Source: Sulfitobacter sp. DFL-14 (GTDB lineage Bacteria > Pseudomonadota > Alphaproteobacteria > Rhodobacterales > Rhodobacteraceae). From it: DNA of 40,369 nt. The stretch lies in contig NZ_QBFD01000012.1 of NCBI RefSeq assembly GCF_003335585.1, positions 214,597-254,965 of the forward strand, given 5' to 3'. Positions within the stretch are counted from its first letter, which is position 1; each line of letters opens with the position of its first letter. The notes below the pieces were generated by a model that was not told the origin of the DNA, did no database searches, and worked only from the letters and a program-made list of their open reading frames with translations. The position numbers and the translations under genes are program-made. Below, piece by piece: positions 33,076 to 40,369 of this stretch.

Positions 33076-34329
33076 TCAGTGAAGGTTATGCTGCGCACCG
33101 GTGCCCTCCTCGTCCATCAACCCCCTGCCGGTGCGGAACCGGTCCAGCCGGAACTTCGCCGCCGGGGCGTGATGGTCCCCCGTCGCCATCAGATGAGCAA
33201 AGGAAAAGCCCGACCCCGGCACCGCCTTGAAGCCGCCGTAACACCAGCCGCAGTCAATGAACAAACCCTCGGTATCGGTCTTGTCGATGATCGGGCTGCC
33301 ATCGGGTGTCATGTCCATGATCCCGCCCCAGCTGCGCAGCACCCTGGCCTTGCCGATCATCGGCATCAGGGTCATGCCCGCCTCCATCACATGTTCCATC
33401 ATCGGCATGTTGCCGCGCTGCGCATAAGACGCGTAGAAATCCAGATCGCCGCCAAAGACCAGCCCGCCCTTGTCGGACTGACTGATATAGAAGTGCCCCA
33501 TGCCAAAGCTGACCACATGGTCGATCACCGGTTTCACGCCCTCGCTGACAAAGGCCTGCAGGATGTGGCTTTCGATCGGCAGGCGCATGCCGGCCATCGC
33601 GGCCACCTGGCCCGAGCGGCCCGCCACCACGATGCCGACCTTCTTGGCCCGGATCGGGCCGCGGGTGGTCTGCACCCCGCGCACCTTGCCGTTTTCGATG
33701 TCGATGCCGGTCACTTCGCATTGCTGGATCAGGTCCACACCGCGCTGGTCCGCGCCGCGCGCATAGCCCCAGGCCACCGCATCATGCCGCGCGGTGCCGC
33801 CGCGCGGATGCAGCAGCCCGCCGTAGATCGGGAAGCGGCCATTGTCGAAGTCGAGATAGGGCAGATACCGGCGCACCCCCTCGCGGTCCAGCAGCACCGC
33901 GTCGTCGCCCTGGTTGATCATCGCATTGCCGCGCCGGGCAAAGGCATCGCGCTGGCCATCGGAATGAAACAGATTGATCAGCCCGCGCTGCGAATGCATC
34001 GCATTGTAGTTCAGGTCTTTCTCCATCCCTTCCCACAGCTTCAGCGAGTGGGAATAGAACTCCGAATTGCCCTGCAGAAAGTAATTGGCGCGCACGATTG
34101 TCGTGTTGCGCCCCACGTTGCCCCCGCCCAGGTAGCCCTTTTCGAGCACCGCAATATTGGTCATGCCGTGGTTCTTGGCCAGGTAATAGGCGGTGGACAA
34201 CCCATGCCCGCCACCGCCGATGATCACGGCATCATATTCCGGCTTCGGTTCCGGATCGCGCCAATGCTGCGTCCAGCCCTTGTTGCCGGTCAGCCCTTCG
34301 CGCAGCACGCGCCACCCTGAAAACCGCAT
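33076..34329 (-). CDS. soxB: Sarcosine oxidase beta subunit
   Basis: 417 aa. The FAD-binding Rossmann motif is VIIGGGGHGLSTAYYLAK (residues 35-52), followed by VLEKGYLGGGNVGRN. The segment GLLHPRGGTARHDAVAWGYA (171-190) holds His174, in the place where this family carries covalently bound FMN. The C-terminal part SPIIDKTDTEGLFIDCGWCYGGFKAVPGSG closes the FAD domain. It oxidises sarcosine to the imine. It is the first gene of soxBDAG. A 10-bp inverted repeat lies ~100 bp upstream. Confidence 0.96.
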   Translation of the reverse strand: MRFSGWRVLREGLTGNKGWTQHWRDPEPKPEYDAVIIGGGGHGLSTAYYLAKNHGMTNIAVLEKGYLGGGNVGRNTTIVRANYFLQGNSEFYSHSLKLWEGMEKDLNYNAMHSQRGLINLFHSDGQRDAFARRGNAMINQGDDAVLLDREGVRRYLPYLDFDNGRFPIYGGLLHPRGGTARHDAVAWGYARGADQRGVDLIQQCEVTGIDIENGKVRGVQTTRGPIRAKKVGIVVAGRSGQVAAMAGMRLPIESHILQAFVSEGVKPVIDHVVSFGMGHFYISQSDKGGLVFGGDLDFYASYAQRGNMPMMEHVMEAGMTLMPMIGKARVLRSWGGIMDMTPDGSPIIDKTDTEGLFIDCGWCYGGFKAVPGSGFSFAHLMATGDHHAPAAKFRLDRFRTGRGLMDEEGTGAQHNLH

Positions 34330-34430
34330 TCGAAACTCCCCTCGACTGGACCAAGTGAACCAAGTCCCGCCCAGAGGTGCAATGCCCGCCGGCCAGATGC
34401 ACGGTGCTTTTCGACAGAAAGTTTAACATG

Positions 34431-34468
34431 GGCGACCATATCGCCAATTTACCGGCCCTATGGTCGCC
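34431..34468. promoter_or_regulatory. Long inverted repeat between gdhA and soxB
   Basis: GGCGACCATA (34431-34440) and TATGGTCGCC (34459-34468) are perfect 10-base inverted arms with an 18-base spacer. It lies ~100 bp upstream of soxB and 18 bp after the glutamate dehydrogenase stop. It could be an operator for the sox operon or the 3' hairpin of the dehydrogenase gene. The lack of an immediate T-run favours the first. Confidence 0.45.
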
Positions 34469-34486
34469 GCAGGGCGCATGCGGCTG

Positions 34487-35917
34487 TCAGATGCCCTTTG
34501 CCCGGTAGCTGGCGGCAACCTTGCCGATTGCACAGATATAGGCCGCCGTGCGCAGGTCATCCACATCGTCGCGGCTGTGCCAGACCTCGGCCATGGACTG
34601 ATAGGCGGTCTGCATCGTGTCATCGAGGCCGGAACGGACCAGTTCAAGCTCGCCCGCGCCGCGCAGGTACTTGTCCTTGAAATTCGGGCTCAACTGCCAG
34701 CCGATGCCGCTGTCCGCACTCAGCCGCTCCAGCTCGTCCACAACCAGCTGGTGCCGCGCTTCCTCCTGGCGGCGCTGCATCCGGCCAAAGCGGATGTGGC
34801 TGAGGTTCTTGACCCATTCGAAATAGGAGACCGTCACACCGCCCGCGTTGGCATACATGTCGGGAATGATGACCGTTCCCTTCTTGCGCAGGATCTCATC
34901 CGCGCCCGCCGTGACCGGCCCATTCGCGGCTTCCACGATCAGAGGGGCCTTTATCCGGTCCGCGTTGGACAGGTTGATCACCCCTTCCAGCGCCGCCGGG
35001 ATCAGCACGTCGCATTCCGCTTCCAGCAGCTTGGTACCGTCCGGTTCAAGCGGCGCTTTGGGATAGCCCTTGATGGTGCCATGTTTGACGATCCACTGAT
35101 GCACCTGCTCCACGTCCAGCCCCTTGTCGTCGAACAGCGCGCCGTCGCGTTCGATGATCGCGGTCACCAGACAGCCGTCTTCCTCGCTCAGGAACTTGGC
35201 GGCGTGATAGCCCACGTTGCCCAGGCCCTGCACCACCAACCGCTTGCCATCCAGCTCGCCGGTCAGACCGGCCAGTTTCATCCCCTTGGGATCGCGAAAG
35301 AACGCATGCAGGGCATATTGCACGCCGCGCCCGGTGGCTTCTGTCCGGCCCTGGATACCGCCCGCATGGGTCGGCTTGCCGGTCACGCAGGCCACGCCGT
35401 TGATATCGGTGGTGTTCATGCGCTTGTACTGATCCGCGATCCAGGCCATCTCACGCTCGCCCGTGCCCATGTCGGGGGCGGGCACGTTCTGTGCCGGGTT
35501 GATCAGATCGCGCTTGATCAGCTCATAGGCAAAGCGGCGCGTGATCAGTTCCAGCTCGTGTTCGTCGTAATCGCGCGGGTCAATGCACAACCCGCCCTTC
35601 GATCCGCCAAAAGGCGCCTCGACCAGCGCGCATTTATAGGTCATCAGCGCCGCCAGCGCCTCGACCTCGTCCTGGTTCACGCCCGGCGCATAGCGGATGC
35701 CGCCCTTGACCGGCTCCATATGCTCCGAATGAACGGAACGGTAGCCGGTGAAAGTATGGATCTTGCCCCGCAGACGCACGCCGAAGCGGACAGTATAGGT
35801 CGCGTTGCAGACCCTGATCTTCTCCTCCAGCCCCGGTGACAGGTCCATCAGCGCGACTGCGCGGGTGTACATCAGATCGACGCTTTCGCGAAAGCTCGGC
35901 TCATTGGATGGGGTCAT
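34487..35917 (-). CDS. Glu/Leu/Phe/Val-family glutamate dehydrogenase
   Basis: 476 aa, hexameric small type. The signature with the catalytic Lys is VEAPFGGSKGGLCIDP, preceded by HMEPVKGGIRYAPGVN (substrate Lys region). The Rossmann motif is VVQGLGNVGYHAAKFL. The NVPAPDMGTGEREMAWIADQY block is also conserved. It interconverts glutamate and 2-oxoglutarate with NAD or NADP; the cofactor cannot be told with certainty. Activity on branched-chain amino acids is possible but less likely. It is a single gene upstream of the sox operon on the same strand, and divergent from the pilus genes. Confidence 0.92.
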   Translation of the reverse strand: MTPSNEPSFRESVDLMYTRAVALMDLSPGLEEKIRVCNATYTVRFGVRLRGKIHTFTGYRSVHSEHMEPVKGGIRYAPGVNQDEVEALAALMTYKCALVEAPFGGSKGGLCIDPRDYDEHELELITRRFAYELIKRDLINPAQNVPAPDMGTGEREMAWIADQYKRMNTTDINGVACVTGKPTHAGGIQGRTEATGRGVQYALHAFFRDPKGMKLAGLTGELDGKRLVVQGLGNVGYHAAKFLSEEDGCLVTAIIERDGALFDDKGLDVEQVHQWIVKHGTIKGYPKAPLEPDGTKLLEAECDVLIPAALEGVINLSNADRIKAPLIVEAANGPVTAGADEILRKKGTVIIPDMYANAGGVTVSYFEWVKNLSHIRFGRMQRRQEEARHQLVVDELERLSADSGIGWQLSPNFKDKYLRGAGELELVRSGLDDTMQTAYQSMAEVWHSRDDVDDLRTAAYICAIGKVAASYRAKGI

Positions 35918-36261
35918 CGTCTTCTCCAGTCATTTCGGTCCGGCCTCAGGAGCGACTCATCGGGCCGCATCCCGGCAAACCCACCCTAAGGCGGGTTTTT
36001 TCAAAGTGCGACCAGATTGAGCACATCCGTCCGAATCCCCGGCAGGATTTTCGATTCCCGTGCATCGGAGGGCTAAAGTTTACAGTTCCGAAACAACCGC
36101 CCCGGAAACCAGAAATTGGCCCTGAAAACGCAGGTAAATCGCGGTATTTAGGCACTTTTCCGCCCAATTTACGCCATCTTGCCCGATCACAAGGGACCCA
36201 CGGCAAAGTCTGCCCGAAATCCGGCATGCAAAAAGTGTCTCGGTAGGAAAGGTTAACAAAT
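35918..36261. other. Long intergenic region upstream of the Tad genes
   Basis: 344 bp without a gene, richer in AT toward the right. It holds a terminator-like hairpin (35977-36001) and an inverted repeat TAAAT-N6-ATTTA (36135-36150). AGGAAAGG serves as ribosome-binding site before ATG 36262. A promoter for the pilus operon should lie between about 36100 and 36230, but no clear consensus is seen. Confidence 0.5.
35977..36001 (+). terminator. Orphan Rho-independent terminator-like hairpin
   Basis: Stem AAACCCACC / GGCGGGTTT with one A-C mismatch and loop CTAA, followed by TTT beyond the stem (six T in all). It points along the plus strand, but no plus-strand gene lies upstream within 16 kb. 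It may end a small RNA or an antisense transcript from the dehydrogenase start, or act as an attenuator. Confidence 0.5.
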
Positions 36262-37692
36262 ATGAAACGTTGTAAACGTGAAAATCGCCTGACAGCCGGG
36301 GACCTGTTGGCACTCTCCCGCCATTTCTCAAAGTCGGAAGACGGCTCAATCACCATCTTCGCCTGCTTCATGATCCTGATCATGATGACGATCTGCGGAA
36401 TCGGTGTGGACATGATGCGCCACGAAATGGAACGCACGCGCCTTCAGGCCGTGTCGGACCGCGCCGTGCTGGCGGCCGCCGACCTGGACCAGACCCTGGA
36501 TCCCGAAGCGGTGGTGCGGGATTACTTTGCCAAATCCGGCATGGCCGAATACGTCTCGGCGGTGAATGTCGACGAGGGCCTGAACTACCGCACCGTGACG
36601 GTGGATGCCTCCAACTCCATCAAGACACAGTTCATGGATACCCTCGGGGTGGAAAACCTGACGGTCCCCGCCTACGCCAAGGCCGAGGAGAAAATCCAGA
36701 AGGTCGAGATTTCGCTCGTGGTCGATATTTCCGGCTCGATGAACAACAACAACAAGATGCAGAACCTCAAGAACGCCGCCGGCGTCTTTGTGGATACCGT
36801 GCTGAAGCCGGAGAACGAGGACCTGATTTCGGTCTCGCTCGTGCCCTACTCGGAGCATGTGAACGCCGGACCGATGATCTTTGACCAGCTCAACATCAAC
36901 CAGGTTCACCCCTGGTCCCACTGTGTCGAAATCCCGGACAGTGAATTCAACAAGGCGCGCTTCGATATCGTCCGCAGCTACGATCAGATGCAGCACTTTC
37001 AGTGGAACTACTACTCGATCGAGAGCGGCAACCAGCAGAACACGCTGTACGATACCGTATGCCCGCGCAACAGCTACGAACGCATCTTGCCGTTCAGCCA
37101 GAATGCCACCTATATCAAATCCCAGATCAACCAGTTCAAGCCGCGCTCCGGTACGTCGATCTTCCTTGGCATGAAATGGGGCGTGGGGATGCTGCAGCCG
37201 AACTTCCGTCCGATCATCACATCGCTTTCCAACTCAGGCTCGGTCGATGCCGCCTTCGCCAACCGTCCCTCCGCACTTAACGATCCTGAAACGCTCAAGA
37301 CCGTGATCCTGATGACCGACGGGCAGAACGACCGCTCCATGCGCATCCCGGACTGGTATTACAACTCCGACAGCGAAATCGTGCACTGGAGCCGGTACAA
37401 CCTGCAATACTACCTGAACCGCTACGTCAGCTACTATTACCACAACGACTTCTACTACGAGAAGTACAATGCCTCCCAGGGCGACACCCTGCTGTCCAAC
37501 ATCTGTGACGCGGCCAAGGAAGCACGGATCGTGATCTGGTCCATCGGCTTTGAGGTGACCGACCACGGGGCCAGTGTGATGCGCGACTGCGCCTCCTCGC
37601 CCAGCCACTTCTTCCGCGTGGAAGGTGTGGAGATCGAGGATGCCTTTGAAGCCATCGCACGCCAGATCAACCAGCTGAGGCTCACACAATGA
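36262..37692 (+). CDS. tadG: TadG-like pilus assembly protein with von Willebrand A domain
   Basis: 476 aa. The N-terminal part, up to one transmembrane segment (about residues 29-50, DGSITIFACFMILIMMTICGIGVDM), is the Tad-type pseudopilin-like start. A von Willebrand A domain follows with a MIDAS motif (D155, S157, S159 in VVDISGSM) and TVILMTDGQND. It is anchored in the membrane with the large part outside. The C-terminal region is Tyr- and Asn-rich. Tad loci assemble the Flp pilus; the ATPase and secretin genes are not in this window. AGGAAAGG precedes the ATG. It overlaps the next gene by 4 bases. Confidence 0.87.
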   Translation: MKRCKRENRLTAGDLLALSRHFSKSEDGSITIFACFMILIMMTICGIGVDMMRHEMERTRLQAVSDRAVLAAADLDQTLDPEAVVRDYFAKSGMAEYVSAVNVDEGLNYRTVTVDASNSIKTQFMDTLGVENLTVPAYAKAEEKIQKVEISLVVDISGSMNNNNKMQNLKNAAGVFVDTVLKPENEDLISVSLVPYSEHVNAGPMIFDQLNINQVHPWSHCVEIPDSEFNKARFDIVRSYDQMQHFQWNYYSIESGNQQNTLYDTVCPRNSYERILPFSQNATYIKSQINQFKPRSGTSIFLGMKWGVGMLQPNFRPIITSLSNSGSVDAAFANRPSALNDPETLKTVILMTDGQNDRSMRIPDWYYNSDSEIVHWSRYNLQYYLNRYVSYYYHNDFYYEKYNASQGDTLLSNICDAAKEARIVIWSIGFEVTDHGASVMRDCASSPSHFFRVEGVEIEDAFEAIARQINQLRLTQ

Positions 37693-38228
37693 AGACGCCC
37701 TTCTTCAGACGCCTGTTCCGGTTCCGCCGGGACGAAGAGGGCGGGATCTTCCTGGTCGAGTTCTGCATCCTGGTGCCGATCCTGTTCGGCGCCTTCATGA
37801 TGGCGGTCGAAATGGGCCTCTATTCCATGCGCCAGATGTATCTCGACCGGGGCGTGGACATCGCCGTCCGCTATATCCGGCTGAGCACGAACACACCGAT
37901 CGCGCACAACCAGATCAAGCAGATCGTCTGCGCCAATGCGGGCTTCATCGAGGATTGCGACAGCACGCTGCGGCTGGAAATGATCCCGCTGCTGCCCCGC
38001 GCCTTTGCCACCTTTGACCAGACGCCGGACTGCGTGGACACTTCTGCACCGGCCACGCCGGTCCGGGGATTCATCCTGGGCCGCGAGCACGAGATCATGA
38101 TCCTGCGGGCCTGCGTCAAGTTCAAGCCTGTCTTCGCCACCACCGGCCTGGGCAAGGAGCTTGAGAAAGACGGCAGCGGACGGGCCCGGCTGATCGCGGT
38201 CTCCGCCTTTGTACAGGAGCCGAAATGA
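37689..38228 (+). CDS. TadE-like pseudopilin protein
   Basis: 179 aa. A basic N-terminus (FFRRLFRFRRDEEGG) precedes a hydrophobic helix (about residues 19-42, GIFLVEFCILVPILFGAFMMAVEMG). The Glu five residues after the processing-site Gly (GGIFLVE) is typical of TadE-type pseudopilins cut by the prepilin peptidase. The remainder is a periplasmic domain with four Cys (near residues 80, 88, 118 and 141). It is the second of three coupled genes (ATGA overlaps at both ends). Role: minor pilin or assembly factor for the Flp pilus. Confidence 0.86.
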   Translation: MKTPFFRRLFRFRRDEEGGIFLVEFCILVPILFGAFMMAVEMGLYSMRQMYLDRGVDIAVRYIRLSTNTPIAHNQIKQIVCANAGFIEDCDSTLRLEMIPLLPRAFATFDQTPDCVDTSAPATPVRGFILGREHEIMILRACVKFKPVFATTGLGKELEKDGSGRARLIAVSAFVQEPK

Positions 38229-38800
38229 TGCGTGCCACCTTGCTCAAACTCCGTCTGAACGCTCTGCTGCGATGCGATTTCCTGCGCAAGCAGGACGGGT
38301 CGATCTCCATTGAGGCGATGATCGTCCTGCCGGTGATGTTCTGGGCCTTCCTTGCCGCATTCTCGATCTTTGATGCATTCCGCATGTACGGGATCAACCA
38401 GAAGGCGGCTTTCACCGTGGGCGACGCGATTTCCCGCGAGACACTGCCGCTGGATGACGATTACCTTGATGGTGTGCACAACCTGTTCGAGTACCTTTCC
38501 CTCAGCGAAGGCAAATCCGCGATGCGGGTCAGCTCGATCTGGTTCGACGAGGACAACAACAGCTACCGCACCGACTGGTCCCAGACGCGCGGCAATGCCA
38601 TTGCATTGACCAGCTCCGAAGTGAAGAACTGGCACAACCGCCTGCCGGTGATGCCGGACAATGAACGTGTCCTGCTGGTCGAAACCTGGAGCGAATACGT
38701 ACCGCCCTTCGCCACCGGCCTGGAAGAGCGCGAGATCCAGAACTTCGTCTTCACGCGCCCGCGCTATGCGCCACGCGTCTGCTGGGAATACTGCAACTAA
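38225..38800 (+). CDS. TadE-like pseudopilin protein, second copy
   Basis: 191 aa, the same plan as its neighbour. A basic start is followed by KQDGSISIEAMIVLPVMFWAFLAAFSIFDAF (about residues 22-52), with Glu five after the Gly, then a periplasmic domain with RTDWSQTRGNAIALTSSEVKNWHNRLPVM. It ends in a Cys-containing tail (RVCWEYCN). It is paralogous in layout, not closely similar, to the preceding gene. ATGATG gives two possible starts, 38225 or 38228. A terminator lies ~100 bp downstream. Confidence 0.85.
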   Translation: MMRATLLKLRLNALLRCDFLRKQDGSISIEAMIVLPVMFWAFLAAFSIFDAFRMYGINQKAAFTVGDAISRETLPLDDDYLDGVHNLFEYLSLSEGKSAMRVSSIWFDEDNNSYRTDWSQTRGNAIALTSSEVKNWHNRLPVMPDNERVLLVETWSEYVPPFATGLEEREIQNFVFTRPRYAPRVCWEYCN

Positions 38801-38897
38801 GGTGCCCGGCCCAATACTGAATCATCCTGTGACAGGAATGTCCCGGGAGCGCCGAAGGCGCGGCACGTATTGGCGCCCGCGCCGCAGCGCCACGTCA

Positions 38898-38931
38898 GAC
38901 CCGCCGGACCCTCAGTCCTGCGGGTCTTTTT
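38898..38931 (+). terminator. Rho-independent terminator of the Tad-type operon
   Basis: Stem GACCCGC (38898-38904) / GCGGGTC (38920-38926), continued by GGAC / GTCC, and followed by TTTTT (38927-38931). The loop contains the stop codon of the convergent gene on the other strand (38912-38914). Further pairing upstream (CCAATAC at 38812 with GTATTGG at 38868) makes the whole 38801-38931 stretch highly structured. Confidence 0.85.
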
Positions 38932-39403
38932 GTGCCAGCAGGGCGGCCAGCACATCTGCCATGAACTTGGTCTGGCTGCCCGGTGTCATACCGCCAATCC
39001 CGACCCGGCGGCCCATGCGCCACCACAGCCCGGGCCGCCAGTGGCGGGCCCCGCCCTCGCCCAGTTTGAGCAGGAAGCCATTGGACGGTTTGAAGGCAAA
39101 GAAACCCCGGTCGATCCCGGTGATCTGATCGACCTGGGCAATCACGGTGCCATCCGCATCGCGCAGGACCAGCGGCGTCAGCTCCAGCTTGCTTGCAGTG
39201 GCGCGCCGCATGGCATCCGCAACCCACAGCGACCCCGCGCCGACAAGGATGAGAAACAGCTGCCAATGCAGGGCCGGCGCACGCATGAAAGCCATGTAGA
39301 TCAGCAGGAGACCCAGGAGCCCCAGGCAACCGATCCCCATGGCGCGCCGCCCGGCAGAGGCCTGCACGGTGGCCAGTACTTCGGTGCTGTCGTCAAATTT
39401 CAT
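38912..39403 (-). CDS. Uncharacterised membrane protein, PH-domain-like
   Basis: 163 aa. Two hydrophobic segments lie near the N-terminus (about residues 20-38 and 45-62, separated by RAPALHWQ), then a soluble part: LELTPLVLRDADGTVIAQVDQITGIDRGFFAFKPSNGFLLKL. This alternation of strands after two membrane helices resembles bacterial PH-like (bPH2-type) proteins, but no family is certain. AAGGAG lies 8 bases before ATG 39403. Its last codons and stop lie inside the terminator of the convergent pilus operon. Confidence 0.75.
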   Translation of the reverse strand: MKFDDSTEVLATVQASAGRRAMGIGCLGLLGLLLIYMAFMRAPALHWQLFLILVGAGSLWVADAMRRATASKLELTPLVLRDADGTVIAQVDQITGIDRGFFAFKPSNGFLLKLGEGGARHWRPGLWWRMGRRVGIGGMTPGSQTKFMADVLAALLAQKDPQD

Positions 39404-39962
39404 GGGCGCTCCTTCGGCTTTGGTTCTGCCTAAGGCATTTGCGGCGCGTTGCAAACGGAAAGCGGAAAGGGGCGGCCCAGGCCTGAGGCCCGGTGGCCCG
39501 TTTGTGCACCCGTCGCCATCAACTCCAACTCATGGCGGCGAATTTTCTGAATCTTGTCACTGGGCCGTGCCAGGCAATTCCGCCCCGGTTGCCAGGCTTT
39601 GCTGACCCAGATAAGACTTCAGGCGTGGTATGGGGCAAGGTCAGGTGAGCGGACGAAGTGTGAATTCGCAATGAAACGTCCAGCCGCGCATTGACGGGCC
39701 GTGGTTCGGCGATCCGACCTCAGTGACTGGCACTTAATGGCAGCCAAGCACATCCTACATTACGATGTGGCATTACAGCAGCCAAATCGCCGTGCCAGGG
39801 GACGGCCCGTCATGTCGAAGACATGCCTTTGGCATGATGCGCGGCGGCCTGCGGCCTTGATTCCGCGCGGGGGAAGCGGAAAGGGACTCTTTCCGGACCT
39901 TCGCTGCGACGCGTGTGAAGGTCAGATAAGCGGACCAAGGAGACCTTTTTTGAGGGGCCTTT
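39404..39962. other. Gene-poor stretch with imperfect direct repeats
   Basis: About 560 bp without a convincing gene. Two 22-base direct repeats, 19 of 22 identical (39637-39658 and 39918-39939, core AGCGGAC), flank ~260 bp. Short remnants with protein-like codon use are broken by stops in every frame, so it may hold an eroded gene or mobile element. GC falls toward the right end. Confidence 0.4.
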
Positions 39963-40211
39963 CTATTCCGAGATATCGGTCTTTACGATACTCGCAAGCA
40001 TGTCCTGTGCCCCGTCCTCTGCCAAACCACCAGTGCAGAAAATATTCTTCAAGCCCGTTAGTTCCACCGCATCTGCATCTAACGGAACGGCTCCCTGCTT
40101 CGATGGGTCGCAATTATTGTATTGTGAAATAGCATCTTGCAAGCTCTCAGCTCTAAACTGGCTGCAGAATGTGCCACCCTCAAATTCAACTACGAACGTC
40201 CAAGTAGCCAT
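39963..40211 (-). CDS. Small protein of unknown function, AT-richer than neighbours
   Basis: 82 aa. MATWTFVVEFEGGTFCSQFRAESLQDAISQYNNC is a beta-beta-helix opening shared by many solitary small proteobacterial proteins; the rest ends in LASIVKTDISE. Three Cys; no membrane segment. ATG 40211 is preferred to the TTG two codons earlier. The ribosome-binding site is weak. Codon use and base composition differ from the rest of the window, suggesting a recently acquired gene. A partial frame ends 45 bp upstream on the same strand. Confidence 0.6.
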   Translation of the reverse strand: MATWTFVVEFEGGTFCSQFRAESLQDAISQYNNCDPSKQGAVPLDADAVELTGLKNIFCTGGLAEDGAQDMLASIVKTDISE

Positions 40212-40255
40212 TCTCAATTTCCATTCTGACGGGGGATAATCCCTTACTGGATAAC

Positions 40256-40369
40256 CTAACGAAGGTTCGAAACCAACGTAACCGTTCTAAGGCTAGCATG
40301 TAGCTTTGTGCTTATTTTGTTGAAAAACTCTTCCTTGATTGCGGCCTGAACTACTGATTCAATTCCCGT
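40256..40369 (-). CDS. Possible C-terminal end of a gene cut by the window edge
   Basis: On the minus strand the frame is open from base 40369 to a TAG at 40256-40258 (37 codons). The end reads IESVVQAAIKEEFFNKIST and then LRTVTLVSNLR, which looks protein-like (an amphipathic helix). The 82-aa frame follows after 45 bp. It is too short to identify; the start lies beyond the window. Confidence 0.35.
   Translation of the reverse strand, partial: TGIESVVQAAIKEEFFNKISTKLHASLRTVTLVSNLR

Noticed and set aside
36100..36261. CtrA site (TTAA-N7-TTAA) upstream of the Tad genes
   Set aside because: Only half sites and a TAAAT-N6-ATTTA repeat are present; spacing does not fit.
40310..40369. Insertion-sequence end (GTTGAAAAACTC) at the right edge
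   Set aside because: The bases lie inside an open frame coding EEFFN on the minus strand, and no terminal inverted partner or transposase is visible.
1..40369. CRISPR array, rRNA genes, complete insertion sequences, phage genes
   Set aside because: No regularly spaced repeats, no rRNA sequence, no transposase or phage structural genes were seen on either strand.

Overview
The window looks like chromosomal DNA of a marine-type alphaproteobacterium of the Rhodobacteraceae (Roseobacter group). Evidence: high GC with strong G/C bias at codon third positions, a tRNA-His of the alphaproteobacterial type (A73, no encoded G-1), an alphaproteobacterial LexA box (GAAC-N7-GAAC), the rpoH/rluD and dnaG-rpoD neighbourhoods, and a four-subunit sarcosine oxidase operon. 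The genus cannot be fixed from sequence reading alone. Most of the window is conserved core genome; only the last ~400 bases are visibly richer in AT and look accessory.

Layout. 1-4900: M3 oligoendopeptidase with a small membrane protein, a DksA/TraR-like zinc-finger protein, an M19 dipeptidase and a Gfo/Idh/MocA oxidoreductase. 4900-7600: rpoH (sigma-32) with a strong terminator and a promoter carrying a sigma-32-like -35 box, rluD and a divergent small membrane protein whose start codon overlaps that of rluD, then tRNA-His. 7680-11120: GNAT acetyltransferase, a 65-aa protein, mmcB under a LexA box, and a two-gene membrane operon (coiled-coil membrane protein plus ClpP-like protease). 11120-11615: a probable 6S RNA and a possible 46-codon gene. 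11616-21521: riboflavin/nrdR/nusB genes on the minus strand, split between ribE and ribD by a plus-strand capsule block (KpsS-like, Wza-like lipoprotein, KpsC-like).

21759-24644: YjbQ-family protein, a small exported protein, a DCC-family (DUF393) protein, and an HxlR-type regulator divergent from an NmrA/QorB-like reductase with an inverted repeat between them. 24726-28808: rpoD and dnaG, the core macromolecular-synthesis pair. 28911-34329: an exported 100-aa protein and soxBDAG (sarcosine oxidase), followed by an NAD(P)-glutamate dehydrogenase (34487-35917), so demethylation of N-methyl amino acids and glutamate/ammonium metabolism sit side by side. 36262-38800: three overlapping Tad-type pilus genes (a TadG-like protein with a von Willebrand A domain and two TadE-like pseudopilins). 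38912-40369: a small membrane protein, a gene-poor stretch, and two small AT-richer reading frames, one cut by the window edge.

No clearly new multi-gene system such as a defence island or BGC is visible. The most unusual items are a ~105-bp palindromic repeat family present at three places, the 6S RNA candidate, the uncharacterised coiled-coil/ClpP-like pair, the capsule block inside the riboflavin locus, the mmcB LexA box, a recurring 3' motif-plus-hairpin, and several unexplained inverted repeats in intergenic regions.
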